Counted from the stretch's first letter, positions 29,651 through 40,209 are shown. The stretch is DNA of 64,000 nt from an uncultured Sphingobacteriaceae bacterium (GCA_946887045.1 CAMPKC010000005.1:62001-126000), one strand, 5' to 3'. The notes: generated from the sequence alone by a model not told the origin. Made by a program: numbers and translations.

Positions 29651-30998
29651 TTGTGAGTATATCTTTTAAAGGTTGAACCAGAGTATCAATATCTCCGGCA
29701 CCCACTGTCAATAGCAATTCCGGCTTATTCGCCTTTATAATATCCAGCGACTCTTCCATTCGGCAGATTCTGGCAGATGAAGAAGTCATTTTATTGAATA
29801 TAATTTCTGAAGTCACACCTTCGATGGGCAGCTCGCGTGCAGGATAAATATCCAATAGCAAAAGGTCATCAGCCATACTCAGCACTTCTGCAAAACCATC
29901 CACAAAGTCGCGTGTGCGGGTAAACAGATGCGGTTGAAAAAGGACCGTTAGCTTCTTTTCGGGATAGAGGGATTTTACAGCGCCGATGCAAGCTCTCAAC
30001 TCTTCAGGATGATGAGCGTAATCATCAATGAAAATATTCGCGTCGTTTTTCACGATGTATTCAAACCGGCGCTTAACCCCGGTAAAATCTTTTAATGCAG
30101 CTTTAATTTTATCTGCTTCGATTCCTAACAAAAGAGCGGCTTGTACTGCGCCGACAGCATTTTCGACGTTATGCAATCCCGGAAGGCCAAGCTCAACATT
30201 TTTGATCTTTAAGTCGCTTGAATTAAAATCGAAGAAAAACGTTCCCTTTTGAATACATACGTTTTCGGCAAACACATCGGCATTTCCCTTTGCAGAGTAA
30301 GTTATTCCGCCTTCTAAAGGCAAGCCATTTTTATGGATCAGTTTACCACCTTCTTTTAGCTGCGAAGCGAAAAGCTTGAATGACTCTTTAACAGAAGCGT
30401 CATTACCGTAAATATCTAAATGATCGGCATCCATTGACGTGATAATCGCGATGTCAGGATGCAGCGTTAGGAAAGACCGGTCATATTCATCCGCCTCAAC
30501 CACCATTACATTATTGTCGCCAAACAGAATATTGGTATTGTAGTTCGACGCAATACCACCGAGGAAAGCAGTACAATCATACCCGGAATGCTTAAGAATA
30601 TGCGCAACCATAGTTGATGTAGTGGTTTTACCGTGCGTACCCGCCACAGCTACAGTGAACATTTCCTTACTGATAATACCCAATACTTGTGAACGCTTTT
30701 TTAGATCAAAGCCTTCATTCTTGAAATAATTTAAAATCTCAGAATCCTTAGGAATTGCTGGCGTATAAATAATCAAAACAGCATCCGTGTTAACACAAAA
30801 TTCTGCGGGAATCTCAGTTTCAGTATCGGTATAGGAGATATGAATACCTTCATCTGCTAGCTTACTGGTCAGCTCCGTTTTGGTACGGTCATAACCTGCC
30901 ACTTCGCATCCCCTTTTATGGAAATAACGAGCAAGCCCGCTCATGCCGATTCCTCCGATTCCTACCAAATAAACTTTTTTGATGTTAGATAATTCCAT
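29643..30998 (-). CDS. murC: UDP-N-acetylmuramate--L-alanine ligase
   Basis: Adds L-Ala to UDP-MurNAc, the first Mur ligase step. The 451 residues have the N-terminal UDP-binding Rossmann segment (VYLVGIGGIGMSGLARYF), the ATP loop VAGTHGKTTTSTM and the Mur ligase centre FIDDYAHHPEELRA, all typical of MurC. Overlaps ftsQ by 8 bases; a 78-base spacer with low-complexity repeats separates it from murG. Start ATG 30998. Confidence 0.95.
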   Translation of the reverse strand: MELSNIKKVYLVGIGGIGMSGLARYFHKRGCEVAGYDRTKTELTSKLADEGIHISYTDTETEIPAEFCVNTDAVLIIYTPAIPKDSEILNYFKNEGFDLKKRSQVLGIISKEMFTVAVAGTHGKTTTSTMVAHILKHSGYDCTAFLGGIASNYNTNILFGDNNVMVVEADEYDRSFLTLHPDIAIITSMDADHLDIYGNDASVKESFKLFASQLKEGGKLIHKNGLPLEGGITYSAKGNADVFAENVCIQKGTFFFDFNSSDLKIKNVELGLPGLHNVENAVGAVQAALLLGIEADKIKAALKDFTGVKRRFEYIVKNDANIFIDDYAHHPEELRACIGAVKSLYPEKKLTVLFQPHLFTRTRDFVDGFAEVLSMADDLLLLDIYPARELPIEGVTSEIIFNKMTSSSARICRMEESLDIIKANKPELLLTVGAGDIDTLVQPLKDILTNA

Positions 30999-31076
30999 AT
31001 TCGATTGAGTTGAAAGTTAAAAGTTGAAGGTTGAAAGCTCCTGCATTCGTTGATGCTTGTAGCCAACCTTCTGCAA
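30999..31076. repeat. Low-complexity spacer murG-murC
   Basis: Contains repeats of the GTTGAAAGTT/AAAGTTGAAGG type. Similar text appears in other spacers of this window (33464-33524, 40117-40209, 51183-51289). Confidence 0.4.
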
Positions 31077-32192
31077 TTATCCTTTTCCCTTTCTCCTTTC
31101 TGCTATTTTTAAAACTTGTTTCGCTATTACTTCATCAGCATTTGGCAAAGCCAGCTTGCGGATGTTATTTCCTAATTCTGCTGCTTGATTCTCGTTTTTT
31201 AAAACATGTAATGCTGTGTCCAAAAGCATTTTCTCAGCTTCCATATCGGGCACCAAAATCGCCGCATTGTTTTTAACTAATGCCGAGGCATTCTTGGTTT
31301 GATGATCTTCTGCCACGTTCGGCGAAGGCACCATAATTACTGGCTTGCCGATAACACATAATTCTGCAATGGTACCGGCACCCGCCCGAGATATAATCAC
31401 ATCTGCGGCAGCATAAGCCAGATCCATCCGATTTAAAAATTCTGCTATACAGATATTCGGATGGACATTCTCCCCAACCTGCCCGATAATCGATTTATAA
31501 TAAAACTTTCCTGTTTGCCAGATTAACTGAACATCTTCTGCGACAAGTTTATCTAAGCCCGCAAGCATACTTTTATTCAAAGTTCCTGCTCCCAGGCTTC
31601 CTCCTGTTACCAGGACTGTTTTTTTTGATGTTGACAATCCAAATGAAATAAGTCCCTCCTCACGTTTACCATCGATCTGCACCGACTCCTGTCTGATAGG
31701 ATTTCCGGTCAGCATTAATTTCTCCTTAGGAAAGAATTTATCCATCCCTGCAAAAGCAACACAAATTTGCTGAGCATCTTTGCCTAGCTTTTTATTGGTA
31801 ATCCCGGCATAGGAATTTTGCTCCTGTATCAAATAAGGAATGTTCATTTGCCCTGCTATGTACAACAGTGGACCAGAAGCATAACCTCCCACACCTACCG
31901 CCACATCCGGTTTAAAAGATTTTATTACAGACCGCGCCTGCCATAAACTCTTTAAGATCTTCACAGGCAACAATATATTTTTCCATAAAGCTTTACGCTG
32001 AAAGCCCTGAATATCTAATCCTATAATCTTGTAACCAGCTGCCGGGACTTTTTCCATTTCCATTCTGCCGGTAGCACCAACAAAAAGTATTTCAACAGCA
32101 GGCTCAATGCGTTTTAATGCATTGGCTATTGAAACAGCAGGAAATATATGTCCTCCTGTTCCTCCTCCGCTTATGATTACTTTTGTTGACAT
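31077..32192 (-). CDS. murG: Undecaprenyldiphospho-muramoylpentapeptide beta-N-acetylglucosaminyltransferase
   Basis: Transfers GlcNAc to lipid I to make lipid II at the inner membrane face. The ATG at 32192 gives 371 residues; an upstream TTG adds four and is less likely. The family signatures are GGGTGGHIFPA near the start, GVGGYASGPLL, TGGSLGAGTLN and SRAGAGTIAELCVIGKPVIMVP in the donor domain (GT28 fold). It lies between ftsW and murC in the dcw order. Confidence 0.95.
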   Translation of the reverse strand: MSTKVIISGGGTGGHIFPAVSIANALKRIEPAVEILFVGATGRMEMEKVPAAGYKIIGLDIQGFQRKALWKNILLPVKILKSLWQARSVIKSFKPDVAVGVGGYASGPLLYIAGQMNIPYLIQEQNSYAGITNKKLGKDAQQICVAFAGMDKFFPKEKLMLTGNPIRQESVQIDGKREEGLISFGLSTSKKTVLVTGGSLGAGTLNKSMLAGLDKLVAEDVQLIWQTGKFYYKSIIGQVGENVHPNICIAEFLNRMDLAYAAADVIISRAGAGTIAELCVIGKPVIMVPSPNVAEDHQTKNASALVKNNAAILVPDMEAEKMLLDTALHVLKNENQAAELGNNIRKLALPNADEVIAKQVLKIAERRKGKG

Positions 32193-32275
32193 TTTATAAT
32201 CCAAAAGTTAAATTGAAAATTCTAAAGCGTGTGCACCTGCATATTTCCACATTCCTTCATTTGCACATTAATAAT
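32193..32275. repeat. Composite low-complexity repeat in the ftsW-murG gap
   Basis: It has AAAAGTTAAATTGAAAATT followed by pieces of the type CTGCATATTTCCACATTCC and TTCATTTGCACATTAATAA. The same two-part layout recurs at 40117-40209, so it is a dispersed element. Confidence 0.5.
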
Positions 32276-33463
32276 TTATCTTCCCATTGCTGGAATTTCT
32301 CCAACGATGACTTTCTCTTCATTACCCGACAAACCTTCTTTCTCACGCTTCTTTTCTTCCACGTCCCTGCTTACACTTAGAATAATGCCAAATGCCATGC
32401 TGGTAAATAACATCGAGGTTCCTCCCATGCTCACCAGGGGAAGAGGAACACCCGTTACGGGGCCCAAACCCACGGCTACCGCCATATTCGCAAATGCCTG
32501 TATGGTTAAGCTAAAACTTAATCCTGCCGCGAGGAGAGCACCAAAGGCCTTAGGACTTGCGGTTACAATTAAAATACACCTATATAGAAAAACCAGGTAA
32601 ATTATCACAAGTGCCACTCCACCAAACAATCCGTATTCTTCAATAATCAAGGCATACACAAAATCTGAATACGGGTGCGGTAAAAAGTTCCGTTGAGTAC
32701 TATTCCCCGGACCTTTTCCAATTATGCCACCAGTTGCAATGGCGATTTTTGCCTGATTTGCCTGAAATGATTTATCAGAGTCAGCCTCTTCGGGATGCAG
32801 GTAAACATTAATACGAGATTTGTACGTTTCTCTACGCGGACCAAGAAATACAACTCCTAAAAGCAATATCAAACCAGCAAAGCACACAATGGCGATTTGC
32901 TTAATACTGATCCGACCCATGATCAACAATAAAATACTTACACCGAAAAGCATTAAAGCGGTTGAAAGATTTGCCAGTGCAATTAAAATAAACACCGCAC
33001 ATACAGACCCCATTATGGGAAGGAAAGCCTTTTTAACGTCTTTGATATTTTCCTGCTTTCGCGTTAGCATCCTGGCCAGGAAAGTAATTAAAGCAAGTTT
33101 GGCCATGTCCGATGTCTGGAAAGTTTGAGTAGTAAAAGGTATAGTTACCCACCGGCTGGCATCGTTGATGGTGTTTCCAAAGATCAGTGTATAGAATAAC
33201 AGAGGTATAGTTATAACCATTAATAACTTAGAAATACCAGCGTAATAGCGATAGTCCAGCAAATGCGAAAAATACATCAAGGCAATGCCACCAACGATAA
33301 AGATCAAATGTTTCATCAATATACTTTCAGCACCAACTCCACGCTTATAAGCAAGAGTACCGGTGGCACTATAAACGGCCAGAAGAGACCATACTGAGAG
33401 TAATATTACAATCAGCCAGATCCAGCGGTCGCCTTTAGTTTTATTTAGTATCGCGTTGAACAT
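32276..33463 (-). CDS. ftsW: SEDS-family peptidoglycan polymerase FtsW
   Basis: A polytopic SEDS protein that polymerises lipid II at the septum with its partner PBP. The 395 residues have about ten membrane helices, with family motifs YSHLLDYRYYAG, the loop GGIIGKGPGNSTQRNFLPHPYSDFVYA and GPVTGVPLPLVSMGGTS near the C-terminus. The C-terminal tail (about 365-395) is hydrophilic and charged. It is flanked by murD and murG in standard dcw order. Start ATG 33463. Confidence 0.93.
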   Translation of the reverse strand: MFNAILNKTKGDRWIWLIVILLSVWSLLAVYSATGTLAYKRGVGAESILMKHLIFIVGGIALMYFSHLLDYRYYAGISKLLMVITIPLLFYTLIFGNTINDASRWVTIPFTTQTFQTSDMAKLALITFLARMLTRKQENIKDVKKAFLPIMGSVCAVFILIALANLSTALMLFGVSILLLIMGRISIKQIAIVCFAGLILLLGVVFLGPRRETYKSRINVYLHPEEADSDKSFQANQAKIAIATGGIIGKGPGNSTQRNFLPHPYSDFVYALIIEEYGLFGGVALVIIYLVFLYRCILIVTASPKAFGALLAAGLSFSLTIQAFANMAVAVGLGPVTGVPLPLVSMGGTSMLFTSMAFGIILSVSRDVEEKKREKEGLSGNEEKVIVGEIPAMGR

Positions 33464-33524
33464 CTTTCAAATTCAAAAGTTAAAAGTCAAAAAGTCAAAA
33501 CTACCCGACTTCAGCTACTACCCC
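33464..33524. repeat. Low-complexity spacer murD-ftsW
   Basis: The sequence AAATTCAAAAGTTAAAAGTC followed by a repeat of AAAGTCAAAA belongs to the same simple-sequence family as the other dcw spacers. No gene. Confidence 0.4.
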
Positions 33525-34871
33525 TTATAGCTCCTTAACAGCCGCTTTAAATTGGTTCCCTCTGTCTTCATAATTCCTAAACAGATCAAAACTTGCGCAT
33601 GCAGGAGAAAGCAAAACAGTATCGCCTTTAGTGGCTAAATGAAAGGCTATCTGTACAGCTTCAGATGCAGAGAAAGTATTTACAATTACCTCCACATCAT
33701 CTTCAAAAGCATCATGTATACGTTTGTTATCTTTCCCTAAGCAAACAATGGCTTTCACTTTGCTTTTAACCAAGTCGCGTAACATTTCATAATCATTTCC
33801 TTTATCTACGCCGCCAAGAATCAGAACCACGTCGGTGGTCATACTTTCGAGCGCGTACCAGGTAGAATTAATGTTCGTTGCTTTAGAATCATTAATAAAA
33901 TCAATTCCCGAAATCCGTCCCGCATGCTCTAAGCGATGTTCAATGTTTTTGAAATTACCCATACTTTCGCGGATAGATTCATTACGAAGTTCAAGCACTT
34001 TAGCAACTATGCCAGATGCCATTGAGTTGTAAATATTGTGTTTGCCCTGTAATGCAAGTTCTGTAATAGACATAGTGAATGGTGATTGATTTTCCAGATT
34101 TATAATGATTTCGTTATCCTTAAGATAAGCGCCATTGGCTATCGCTTTCTGAATTGAAAAAGGATAAGCTTTAGCGTGAACGTGCTGACGTTTTAAGCCG
34201 TTTACTATTTCGGCGTCATCTGCACAGTAAATAAAAACGTCGGCTTGTGTTTGATTTTGAAGAATGCGAAGTTTCGAATCTGCATACTTCTCCATGTTAT
34301 AATCGTACCTGTCTAAATGATCAGGTGTTATATTTAACAGAACAGCAATATCAGCTTTAAACTGATACATATCATCCAGCATAAAGCTGCTAATTTCGAG
34401 CACGTACCAGTCGAAATTTTCTGTAGCAACCTGACGAGCATAACTGTTACCGATATTACCTGCTAAGCCAACGTTCACACCTGCATTCTTAAGAATGTGG
34501 TAAGTAAGCATTGTAGTAGTCGATTTACCATTTGAACCGGTAATGCAGATCGTTTTTGCGGTCGAGTATCTTCCAGCAAATTCAATTTCAGAAATTACAG
34601 GTATCCCCTTTGCTTTAATAGCTTTAATAACAGGTGCCTTGTCAGGGATACCGGGACTCTTTATTATTTCCCCTGCCTTTAATATTATACTTTCGCTATG
34701 CAATCCTTCCTCGAAAGGAATTTCATGATCTTTAAGCTCCTGTTTAAAAACATCAGGAATCTCGCCCGCATCAGACACGAAAACCTTGAAGCCTTGTTTT
34801 TTTGCTAAAACAGCAGCGCCGGTTCCGCTTTCACCCGCCCCTAAAATCACTATGTAATCTTGTTCTGCCAT
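33525..34871 (-). CDS. murD: UDP-N-acetylmuramoylalanine--D-glutamate ligase
   Basis: Adds D-Glu to UDP-MurNAc-L-Ala. The 448 residues show the N-terminal nucleotide fold (YIVILGAGESGTGAAVLA), ATP loop CITGSNGKSTTTMLTYH, the Mur centre FINDSKATNINSTWYALES and C-terminal VLLSPACASFDLFRNYEDRG, which are hallmarks of MurD. The start ATG overlaps the mraY stop by one base, indicating tight coupling. Start ATG 34871. Confidence 0.95.
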   Translation of the reverse strand: MAEQDYIVILGAGESGTGAAVLAKKQGFKVFVSDAGEIPDVFKQELKDHEIPFEEGLHSESIILKAGEIIKSPGIPDKAPVIKAIKAKGIPVISEIEFAGRYSTAKTICITGSNGKSTTTMLTYHILKNAGVNVGLAGNIGNSYARQVATENFDWYVLEISSFMLDDMYQFKADIAVLLNITPDHLDRYDYNMEKYADSKLRILQNQTQADVFIYCADDAEIVNGLKRQHVHAKAYPFSIQKAIANGAYLKDNEIIINLENQSPFTMSITELALQGKHNIYNSMASGIVAKVLELRNESIRESMGNFKNIEHRLEHAGRISGIDFINDSKATNINSTWYALESMTTDVVLILGGVDKGNDYEMLRDLVKSKVKAIVCLGKDNKRIHDAFEDDVEVIVNTFSASEAVQIAFHLATKGDTVLLSPACASFDLFRNYEDRGNQFKAAVKEL

Positions 34872-36112
34872 TAACGAAGTTTAAGAGTTACAATAGTTAA
34901 TATCGCAAGGAATATTCCGATAATCCAGAAGCGTGTAACGATTTTGGATTCGTGATAACCTCGTTTTTGATAATGATGATGCAGCGGCGACATAAGAAAA
35001 ACACGTCGTCCTTCTCCAAATTTCTTCTTGGTATACTTGAAGTAAGAAACCTGCATAATAACAGACAGGTTCTCTACAAGAAACACTCCGCATAAAATCG
35101 GTATTAATAATTCCTTACGAATCATTATTGAGAATACTGCGATAATTCCACCGATGGCTAAACTTCCGGTGTCGCCCATAAATACTTGCGCCGGATAAGA
35201 ATTGTACCAAAGAAAACCCACGCAAGCGCCAAGGAAAGCCCCTGCGAAAATTACAAGCTCGCCCGAGTTAGGAATATAAATAATATTAAGATATTCGGCC
35301 ATGATGGTATTACCCGACACATAAGCCAAGATCGCGAGCGTCGCTGCGATAATCGCAGATGTTCCTGTCGCAAGTCCGTCAATACCATCGGTAATATTTG
35401 CACCATTTGAAACCGCAGTGATAATTACTATTACAAAAAGCAAAAACACTACAAGAGCATATTTCTGATAGCCCTCTCCCAGAAACTTCAGCACTTTTGC
35501 GTAATCAAACTCGTTATTCTTATAGAAAGGAATGTTGGTTTTTGTAGACTTCAAATTTTGAGTGAAGTAATACTGATCTCCTTTTTGATGAACTTCTAAA
35601 GGCGCCACGTTTGTAGTTGGCAGATTAACCTGCTGCCTGATAACAATATTCGGGTGAAAGTACATCGTCCAGCCTACAATCAGCGCCAAAACAACCTGAC
35701 CTAATATCTTAAACTTACCAGCTAAACCTTCCTTATCTTTTTTAAATACCTTGATGTAATCGTCTACAAAACCAATAACGCCCATCCATACAGTAGTGAT
35801 AAGCATGAGTATGATATAGATATTATCGAGCTTGGCTAATAAAAGGGTGGGCACTAAGATACCCAGCAAAATTATCAACCCTCCCATTGTAGGAGTTCCC
35901 TGCTTTTGCATTTGACCTTCTAAACCAAGGTTTCTTACGGTTTCTCCTACCTGCTTCGCCCGCAAAACTTTAATAAGCGTATTACCATAGATCGTGGTAA
36001 CCAACAGCGAAATTATAATCGACATTGCCGTACGGAACGAGATGTACTGAAACACTCCTGCTCCGGGGATATCAAATTCTCTGTCTAACCAGGTAAATAA
36101 ATAATATAGCAT
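34871..36112 (-). CDS. mraY: Phospho-N-acetylmuramoyl-pentapeptide transferase
   Basis: Transfers phospho-MurNAc-pentapeptide to undecaprenyl phosphate, making lipid I. The 413 residues have about ten membrane helices. Catalytic motifs present: [24 protein letters not shown] and HHHYQKRG near the end. It is some 50 residues longer than E. coli MraY (360), owing to an inserted soluble loop (about residues 155-215) between two helices, rich in Lys, Gln and Asn. The start overlaps the murE stop. The insertion is a phylum-type feature as far as I know, but its role is unknown. Confidence 0.94.
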   Translation of the reverse strand: MLYYLFTWLDREFDIPGAGVFQYISFRTAMSIIISLLVTTIYGNTLIKVLRAKQVGETVRNLGLEGQMQKQGTPTMGGLIILLGILVPTLLLAKLDNIYIILMLITTVWMGVIGFVDDYIKVFKKDKEGLAGKFKILGQVVLALIVGWTMYFHPNIVIRQQVNLPTTNVAPLEVHQKGDQYYFTQNLKSTKTNIPFYKNNEFDYAKVLKFLGEGYQKYALVVFLLFVIVIITAVSNGANITDGIDGLATGTSAIIAATLAILAYVSGNTIMAEYLNIIYIPNSGELVIFAGAFLGACVGFLWYNSYPAQVFMGDTGSLAIGGIIAVFSIMIRKELLIPILCGVFLVENLSVIMQVSYFKYTKKKFGEGRRVFLMSPLHHHYQKRGYHESKIVTRFWIIGIFLAILTIVTLKLR

Positions 36113-37575
36113 TAGCTAAGCTGATTTAGTAGTTCCGTCAATATTTGTTTATCATCAAAAGGATATTTCACGCCTTTGATCTCCTGATATTTTTCATGCC
36201 CCTTTCCTGCCACTACGATTATATCGCCCGGTTTTGCCAGATGACAAGCAGTGCGAATCGCCTCTTTTCGATCTACTATCGTCAAGGCCTTTCTGCGATT
36301 ATTTGGCATAACACCGGCCTCCATTTCTTTCAGAATTTCTGCGGGGGCTTCTGAACGGGGATTGTCGGATGTAAGAATAACTTTATCACTCCAATCGCAA
36401 GCCACCTGCGCCATAACAGGACGTTTTGTTTTATCTCTGTCGCCTCCACAACCCAGCACAGTAATTACCTGTTCTGTTCCTTTACGGATATTCTGAATAG
36501 TGCTTAAAACATTTTGAACCGCGTCCGGAGTATGTGCATAATCTACAACTCCAATTATTCCATTTGGCGATGTAATGTAATCGAAACGCCCTTCGGCACC
36601 ATGCAAACGACTCAATACAGTTAGCACTTTCAAGGTATCTTGCTCCAGAAGCACCGCGGTGGCGTAAACGGCCAATAGGTTATAAGCATTAAAACTTCCA
36701 ACCATTTTAAACCATACTTCTGCATTATCAATATTTAGCAATAAACCGCTAAATTGATTTTCAATAATCTTCGCCTTGAAATCAGCTGCTGTTTTAAGTG
36801 CATAAGTCTTTTTATAGGCACCTGTGTTTTGCAGCATTACCTTTCCATTCTTGTCATCCACATTTACCAAAGCGAACGCAGATTTATCTAGTTCGTCGAA
36901 AAAGGCCTTTTTAGCTTTTAAATAAGCGTCGAAAGTTTTATGAAAATCTAAATGGTCGTGTGTCAGATTAGTAAAAACACCTCCTGTAAACTCCAACCCT
37001 TCAATTCTGTGCTGGGCAACTGCATGAGAACTCACCTCCATAAAACAATAATCGCAACCAGCAATTACCATATCAGCAAGTAACTTATTTAATGCTATCG
37101 GATCTGGTGTAGTGTGCGTAGAGGGGACGATTGTTTTGTGAATATGATTCTGAACTGTAGAAATAAGTCCGGTTTTGTAACCCAGCTCTTCAAACAATTG
37201 ATATAACAAGGTAGCAACAGTAGTTTTACCGTTAGTGCCTGTGATACCGACTAGTTTTAAATTTGCGGATGGATTATCGTAAAAATTCGAAGCGATTAAG
37301 CCCAATGCTTTTGCAGAGTCTTTAGTTTGAATGTAAGTTACTTTCTCATCAATATTTTCAGGGAAGTCTTCACAAACTACCGCACTTGCGCCAAGAGCTA
37401 TTGACCTATCGATGAAGGCATGCCCATCGGTAATTGTTCCGCTTACTGCCACAAATAAAGATCCAGGTTTAACCTGACGCGAATCAAAGCAAACCGACTG
37501 CACATCTATTTCTGCAGAACCTTTTTGGCTCAGAACCGATACTCCGTATAATAGCTCCTCTAAATTCTTCATCAT
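36112..37575 (-). CDS. murE: UDP-N-acetylmuramoyl-tripeptide synthetase (meso-DAP-adding)
   Basis: Adds the third amino acid to the peptidoglycan stem. The 487 residues have ATP loop [21 protein letters not shown] in the centre and [11 protein letters not shown]. The specificity loop reads DNPRSEAP, the DNPR form that marks meso-diaminopimelate rather than lysine enzymes, so the wall is meso-DAP type, in keeping with dapA in this window. Start ATG 37575 (next ATG 37572); overlaps the PBP stop (ATGA). Confidence 0.95.
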   Translation of the reverse strand: MMKNLEELLYGVSVLSQKGSAEIDVQSVCFDSRQVKPGSLFVAVSGTITDGHAFIDRSIALGASAVVCEDFPENIDEKVTYIQTKDSAKALGLIASNFYDNPSANLKLVGITGTNGKTTVATLLYQLFEELGYKTGLISTVQNHIHKTIVPSTHTTPDPIALNKLLADMVIAGCDYCFMEVSSHAVAQHRIEGLEFTGGVFTNLTHDHLDFHKTFDAYLKAKKAFFDELDKSAFALVNVDDKNGKVMLQNTGAYKKTYALKTAADFKAKIIENQFSGLLLNIDNAEVWFKMVGSFNAYNLLAVYATAVLLEQDTLKVLTVLSRLHGAEGRFDYITSPNGIIGVVDYAHTPDAVQNVLSTIQNIRKGTEQVITVLGCGGDRDKTKRPVMAQVACDWSDKVILTSDNPRSEAPAEILKEMEAGVMPNNRRKALTIVDRKEAIRTACHLAKPGDIIVVAGKGHEKYQEIKGVKYPFDDKQILTELLNQLS

Positions 37576-39671
37576 TCCAGTTCTAATGTGATTGGGCGTC
37601 CTTTCACAACTCTGCTTCCTGCTACCAACGATTGGTTTACTACTTTTCCACTTCCTTTTACGACCGGCTTAAGACCAGCACTGCTCAATAAAAACACAGC
37701 ATCTTTTAAGCCCATTCCAGTAACATCCGGAACTTGTCTGGAATTAAACTTCACTTCTTTTATTGCCACACCATTGTTGGTATCAACAACACTAACAAAC
37801 TCGCTGTTTGCTGCAAATAATGCTTTAATCCCCAAAGATCTATATACCTGCTGAGTTGATCGCTTGTATCCGCCTTTTGAAACCGGCATTTTGGTATTTC
37901 CCATCAGTTTTGAAGATTCAACCGGATCATACATCTCAACATCATTGGCGAATACTTTATCAGCTATTTCACGAAAAGGGGGACCAGCGACCTGTGCTCC
38001 ATAATATCCATTTTTAGGGTCGTTGATTACAACAATTAACGAATATTTGGGACGATCTGCGGGAAAATAACCACAGAAAGACGCCTGATATTGCTTCTTT
38101 GCTCTATAGCCTTTATTTGCATCTGCAACCTGGGCTGTACCTGTTTTACCCGCTACTTTATAAAACGGGTTATAAATCACACCCTTTCCGGTGCCCTCGG
38201 TAATAACCCCTTCAAGCATTGCCTGAATTTTTCCAAGGGTTTCGTCCGAACAAATTTTCTCGTTGATAACACGTGCCTTAAACTGCTCGATAGTATTACC
38301 CAATCTTCTGATTTCTTTCACAAAAATTGGCGAAACATACCTACCATTATTAGCAATTGCATTATAAAAAGACAGCATTTTAAGTGGTGTCAGCTGCATT
38401 TCATACCCATAGGCCATCTGGGGCAGAGTCATGTTTTTATTCCAGCTCTTATATTCCGGATTTTTAATTACAGGAGTTGCCTCTCCCGGGATTTGAAGAC
38501 CCATTTTTTCATGGAGATTCCATTTGTAAAGATGGTCCGTAAAGCCCGAATGATCATCCTTATAAGCAGTATTTACTAATTGAGCAATTGCGGCGTTCGA
38601 TGATTCCTCAAAGGCCTTTTTAACCGTAACCACACCAATACTGCCGTGAGAATCCTTAATCAGGTGTCCGGGTATTTTATAGGTCCCTGTTCCAACAAGT
38701 GTATTCGTATCAACTTTTTCATCTTCAAGAAGCGCCATATAAGAAGCTACTTTAAACGTTGATCCGGGATCCTGGTTGGCGGCAATGGCGTAATTGAATG
38801 TTTCCTTATACTGCCCCTCACCCACTTTTGAATAATTGGCTATAGCCCTTATCTCGCCGGTAGCGACTTCCATCAAAACCACACAACCATGATCGGCATC
38901 GCTCACAATTAATTGCTTGCGTAACGCATTCTGAACAACATCCTGCATATTTATATCGATCGTAGAAATTATGTCCGCGCCTTCTTTAGGAGCAATTTCT
39001 ATATCTTTATTAATCGGAATCCAGGTACCTCCTGCGATGCGCTGCATAAGCCTTCGTCCGCTTTCGCCGTCGATGTAAGAACTATAGGCGCCTTCAAGAC
39101 CTACAGGTTTAACATTTTCATTTTTATATCCGATTGTTCTTGCGGCCAACGATTTAAACGGAAAAATTCGCTTATTCTGCTGAACAACGATTAAGCCTCC
39201 TTTATACCTTCCCATATTAAAAATCGGGAACTTTCGGACTACGGCAAGTTCCTGATGGGAAACCTTTCGCCGCAGCAAATGGTACCGGGCTTTCTCGCGA
39301 CGAGCCTCACGAAGCATTTTTGAATATTCCCGCCGACTCTTATCACCAAAAAAAGTCGAAAGCTTTTCTGCCAGCGAGTCAACCTTAGTTAAGAAAACTT
39401 CATCCTTCTCAATTCCACCGGCTAACATATCGACCCTCAATTCATATTCCGGAACCGAGGTGGCCAACAGACTTCCATCGACTGAATAAATATTTCCCCG
39501 AACGGCCTCAACGTCAACATATTTGGTCGACAGACTGTCAGCCATAGCCCTCCATTTTTTTCCTTCCGAAAACTGCAAATGAAAGAGCTTAAACAGAACC
39601 GCAAAGGCAAGCAATACAATCAACCCGAAGGCGATGTACACGCGTAACAATATGTCGGTTCTTATATTCAT
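37572..39671 (-). CDS. ftsI: Septal penicillin-binding protein (FtsI/PBP3-type) with PASTA domain
   Basis: A class B transpeptidase that crosslinks septal peptidoglycan. From ATG 39671 it is 699 residues; an upstream TTG frame adds eight. A single membrane helix (about 8-30) is followed by a pedestal and the transpeptidase domain: active-site GSTFKV (S of SxxK), ESSN, and AGKTGTAQ (KTG triad). A single PASTA domain ends it (VPDVTGMGLKDAVFLLSSAG). Partners would be FtsW and the FtsL-like protein. PASTA on a septal PBP is more typical of Gram-positives but is seen in Bacteroidota. Confidence 0.94.
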   Translation of the reverse strand: MNIRTDILLRVYIAFGLIVLLAFAVLFKLFHLQFSEGKKWRAMADSLSTKYVDVEAVRGNIYSVDGSLLATSVPEYELRVDMLAGGIEKDEVFLTKVDSLAEKLSTFFGDKSRREYSKMLREARREKARYHLLRRKVSHQELAVVRKFPIFNMGRYKGGLIVVQQNKRIFPFKSLAARTIGYKNENVKPVGLEGAYSSYIDGESGRRLMQRIAGGTWIPINKDIEIAPKEGADIISTIDINMQDVVQNALRKQLIVSDADHGCVVLMEVATGEIRAIANYSKVGEGQYKETFNYAIAANQDPGSTFKVASYMALLEDEKVDTNTLVGTGTYKIPGHLIKDSHGSIGVVTVKKAFEESSNAAIAQLVNTAYKDDHSGFTDHLYKWNLHEKMGLQIPGEATPVIKNPEYKSWNKNMTLPQMAYGYEMQLTPLKMLSFYNAIANNGRYVSPIFVKEIRRLGNTIEQFKARVINEKICSDETLGKIQAMLEGVITEGTGKGVIYNPFYKVAGKTGTAQVADANKGYRAKKQYQASFCGYFPADRPKYSLIVVINDPKNGYYGAQVAGPPFREIADKVFANDVEMYDPVESSKLMGNTKMPVSKGGYKRSTQQVYRSLGIKALFAANSEFVSVVDTNNGVAIKEVKFNSRQVPDVTGMGLKDAVFLLSSAGLKPVVKGSGKVVNQSLVAGSRVVKGRPITLELE

Positions 39672-39717
39672 AGCCTTAACCCTAACCCTATTCAAAGGGA
39701 ACTTACCGGGACATCGT

Positions 39718-40116
39718 TTATTCTTCTACTTTAATTACAATCTTCTTAGGCGGCTCTACCTGCTCTTTTAAACCCAGAGTATCTACCTGCTTAGCAACTT
39801 CTGTTTGCGTACTTTTAAGCATCAGATCCGCTTTTAGAGTTTTAAAATCCCAGCTCAGCTCTTTTACCTCTTTACTTAGTTTATCTATTCCACGTATTGT
39901 CTTCTCTGCAAAATGCCTGTTAGCGATATAAACCATTGCCAGCATTGCCAAAAAAATCAAAAAAGGCATCATTTGAGTCGCCGATTCTTTCGAAACAACA
40001 CCTTCAGTAAGAAACGTTGTAAGAAAGTTCTTAGGTAGCTCAGCCTTCTGCTTCAACTCAGGCTCAGGCCCATGCTCCTCCGCTTCCTCTATCTGCTCTC
40101 TAAAACGATTACTCAC
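39718..40116 (-). CDS. FtsL-like division protein
   Basis: A 132-residue protein in the FtsL slot of the dcw cluster. A hydrophilic cytoplasmic part (1-50) precedes one membrane helix (about 51-67, PFLIFLAMLAMVYIANR) and a charged, coiled-coil-like region (about 70-115), the topology of FtsL. The sequence is divergent, so the call leans on topology and position. The start is GTG 40116 (MSNRFREQIEE). It precedes ftsI by 46 bases. Confidence 0.75.
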   Translation of the reverse strand: MSNRFREQIEEAEEHGPEPELKQKAELPKNFLTTFLTEGVVSKESATQMMPFLIFLAMLAMVYIANRHFAEKTIRGIDKLSKEVKELSWDFKTLKADLMLKSTQTEVAKQVDTLGLKEQVEPPKKIVIKVEE

Positions 40117-40209
40117 GCTTCAAATTCAAAAGTTAAAATTCAAAAGTTAGAAACTTCACTTGAACATCCCTAACTGCATATCCACACACTACCTTCATCT
40201 GCACAATAA
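40117..40209. repeat. Composite low-complexity repeat in the rsmH-ftsL gap
   Basis: TTCAAATTCAAAAGTTAAAA text followed by CTGCATATCCACACACTACC and TTCATCTGCACAATAA. The order and wording parallel the ftsW-murG gap (32193-32275), pointing to two copies of one dispersed element. Confidence 0.5.

Noticed and set aside
39676..39692. Telomere-like CCCTAACCCTA upstream of ftsI
   Set aside because: Only two copies of a hexamer, most likely chance in the spacer.
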